From: Cruorifilaria tuberocauda
Taxonomy: Eukaryota; Nematoda; Chromadorea; Rhabditida; Onchocercidae
Assembly: GCA_013365365.1 (NCBI GenBank)
Contig: JABVXU010000003.1
Location: 496,001-560,000 of the forward strand
DNA length: 64,000 nucleotides
Reading direction: 5' to 3'
Part shown: positions 61,871 to 64,000 of the stretch, piece after piece
How positions within the stretch are numbered: the first letter of the stretch is position 1
How the letters are laid out: each line of letters starts with the position of its first letter
Made by a program: the position numbers and the translations under genes
Notes under the pieces: model-generated
What the model was told of the DNA's origin: nothing
The model's input: only the letters and a program-made list of their open reading frames with translations
Databases searched by the model: none

Positions 61871-64000
61871 TTATCGTTCTCGAACAATGCCGTTTTCAGC
61901 AATCAAATTATCACTGCGATGAGATGCAGATGATGAACAACTACTTGTTGTTTGTTCCAGCGTGCTCGAACTTGCCATCTCATGCTCACGATGCGTGAAT
62001 GGCTCATAGAGATTGAATCTAATTAAATATATCTTTAATTATGCGTGAAAATGTCAACTTGTATGTCATTTAAAAGGCAATGCGTACAAATACAAATACT
62101 GATTACTCTAAAAAATAAACAAACAAATAGCGAGAAGGAAAAAAAAATTACACAAAACCGCCTTGTGTCTCAATCATTACATCACCATCATCATCACTAT
62201 CCTGATCCGGAGCCACATAGACCACTCTTAGATTTAATTCGCCTTCCTGAAATCATCTTAACGTGATAAAAACTGAGGAAAAGAAGGTCAAAAATCAATA
62301 ACACCCTAAAGTAATATCTTGTAACATACGACATAAGTAAAATTAATGTGCTTAGTGGCTTCATTACCTTCAAGTAAATAGAAAATTATAAATTACTTGA
62401 TGAAAAAGAAATATTTCAGTTATAAGTTAACGAGTAGAAGCATAGTGTTGTTTGATATTACTTTAAAATTCTACTTGATAAATAAAATCTCTCAAACAGT
62501 CAAAAAGTTACAAAAACTTCTATATAACTATGGAAGATAGACTAGGATCAATCCTTCAAAAATATTTTGTACTCTTCCATTTATCTAGAATAACTCATTA
62601 ATAATTCGATCATCGATCAATATTAATTATTTCGAATCAAAATACATTAGATGTTTAAAATTTGGATCATGTCATTAAAGGAATATATTACTAAATGTTT
62701 TCAATATTAATTTCAGCAGATTTGCATTAATTTGTGACAGTGGAATGCGTCAAAGATTAAAATCAAAAGAGCGCAAATGGCTGAAAGTATTTGAAACAAA
62801 AGAGACAGTACAAGCAATAACCTCAGACCTGTTTGGAAAGTATGCGTACGGCTTCATTGTGCTTTGAAGTACGCAAATCAATCCCATTAACGGATAGTAT
62901 GGCATCGCCAACGAATAAATTGCCACATCGTTCAGCAGGTTGATTTGGATGAATTTCCGAAATTAAAATTGGTACACCGTGTTCTTTTCCACCCTAAAAT
63001 TCTTGACGAAAATTCCACTAAACTAAATGTGATTCTTGGTTTTTTTTAAAACAATTTTTTTTTAGATTTTGCAGTGATTTCAAGTTGCAGTTTTACTGAT
63101 TTGAATGTAATTTAAAATGTTTGGTTTATATTAAGTATATATCGGAACTAATCACGTCAAGCTTAAGGAATTTTTGCTAACCTCAGATCAGGGAATAACA
63201 AATGCATGCACTGGGATATCCTAGATGAAAACAGATCGGGTAAAAGGTTTTCATTTTGTTTTTCATTGTGAGTCCGGACAGAAAAATCAACAATTAAAAA
63301 TAAGATTGAGTACAAACAGTACCGTAATAGATATCCCGAGACCTTCATGTGAATCCTTAACAAGTTTGACACTACGTATTTGTCCTATACCTTTTTGTTT
63401 CCGTAAGCTTCTGTAATCATGATGAGGTGGTGATGGTAACTGCTTCTGACTACTTCTTCTTCCTCTGTAATAATTCATTTTCAATCAAAAACATATCAAT
63501 ATTTAAACTTTTAAAACTACAATTAGCATACCTGCATGCTCGAATTACAGTTTTATGACGATGAAGATGAATTTCAGCCTCCAACTGATTCCACAATCGA
63601 TCATGTTCAGCACCACGCATATCTCTACCAAGCAATTGAATTTGCTGAATCCTGGAATTAAAATTAAGGAATTATTAGGAAATTATGCATTATTTCTGTT
63701 TCTTTTTGGACTAATTTGGTCGAGATAAGACTTGATTTGTAAATTTAAAAAGAACGACTCAGAATTGAAAATGTTTCTAAAAAACATAATGGTAGCACTT
63801 TTTTCCACTTAGCTGTTTGATATTTGAATTATTGTCAAACCTTCCAGCAAGCTCTTTATCTAAGTATTTAGCAGCAAGTCGAGCACCATAAACTTCATTT
63901 TGCATAGCCAGAATCATTTGACGATATTTTTTGTTTTCTTTACGAAGAAGTTCCACTTCCGAACGAAGTTTTGCGGGAGGTCGAATTTCGGATCGAAAGG
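61871..64000 (-). CDS. GOPC: Golgi-associated PDZ and coiled-coil protein (GOPC/PIST), C-terminal part
   Basis: GOPC (PIST/CAL) sits on the trans-Golgi, binds small GTPases and SNAREs through its coiled coil, and uses its PDZ domain to sort membrane proteins, including CFTR in mammals. Exons on the minus strand: 64000-63841 (cut by the window edge), 63651-63532, 63464-63323, 62993-62829, 62246-62152 and 62018-61871, all in phase, about 275 residues. Seen: a coiled coil ([16 protein letters not shown]...[13 protein letters not shown]); the very conserved [18 protein letters not shown] segment; a PDZ domain with [19 protein letters not shown] and [15 protein letters not shown]; a [13 protein letters not shown] linker; and a Ser-rich tail replacing the longer vertebrate tail. 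The N-terminal coiled-coil exons lie to the right of the window. Confidence 0.95.

Overview
The window is eukaryotic and most probably from a parasitic nematode, with a filarial-type genome the best guess. It is strongly AT-rich. Genes are split into many small exons (about 30-320 bp) separated by introns of tens to several hundred bases. Several genes have a nematode-style TTTCAG-type acceptor a few bases upstream of the ATG, as expected for spliced-leader trans-splicing. The recognisable proteins have nematode counterparts: SPE-42/SPE-49, EMC8/9, SNX-27, NDK-1, LFE-2 (IP3 3-kinase) and GOPC. I see no bacterial, Wolbachia-like, rRNA, tRNA or CRISPR sequence. All gene models were built by reading exons on the sequence and checking that splice phases join; none was confirmed by transcripts.

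Layout. 1-11.7 kb: mostly gene-poor AT-rich DNA with two more GC-rich islands and a few doubtful exons. 11.7-17.3 kb (minus): an 18-exon DC-STAMP-domain sperm membrane protein (SPE-42/SPE-49/DCST family, about 740 aa). 18.2-19.8 kb (minus): EMC8/9, 5 exons, 200 aa. 21.1-29.9 kb (minus): a 20-exon ankyrin-repeat protein whose repeats and C-terminus match ANKRD11/ANKRD12 (about 945 aa). 31.8-35.5 kb (minus): SNX27 (PDZ-PX-FERM-like, 11 exons, 514 aa), head-to-head with a small LIM protein (35.8-36.6 kb, plus), which converges on nucleoside diphosphate kinase (36.8-37.6 kb, minus).

37.9-53.5 kb is the accessory part. A 505-508 bp near-identical inverted duplication lies at 37.9-38.4 kb and 49.6-50.1 kb. 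Between the copies are A-rich low-complexity DNA and a heavily decayed BEL/Pao-type retroelement (about 42.0-45.1 kb, plus). At 47.0-51.5 kb (plus) is an unrecognised secreted/type I membrane protein of 512 aa with repeated cysteine modules ending in C-x-C-x2-DYCN (ET-module or Ly6/uPAR-like), an acidic Lys/Glu-rich stalk and one C-terminal membrane helix; the second inverted-repeat copy sits in one of its introns. A 119-bp A-tract follows at 53.3 kb.

54.6-58.9 kb (minus): inositol 1,4,5-trisphosphate 3-kinase, 10 exons, 523 aa. 61.9 kb to the window end (minus): the C-terminal half of GOPC/PIST, a Golgi coiled-coil and PDZ protein whose 5' part lies outside the window. SNX27 and GOPC both act in PDZ-dependent membrane-protein sorting and the IP3 kinase shapes calcium signalling, but nothing in the sequence shows that these neighbours work as one unit. 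The most unusual items are the cysteine-module membrane protein, the inverted duplication and the compact ANKRD11/12-like gene.
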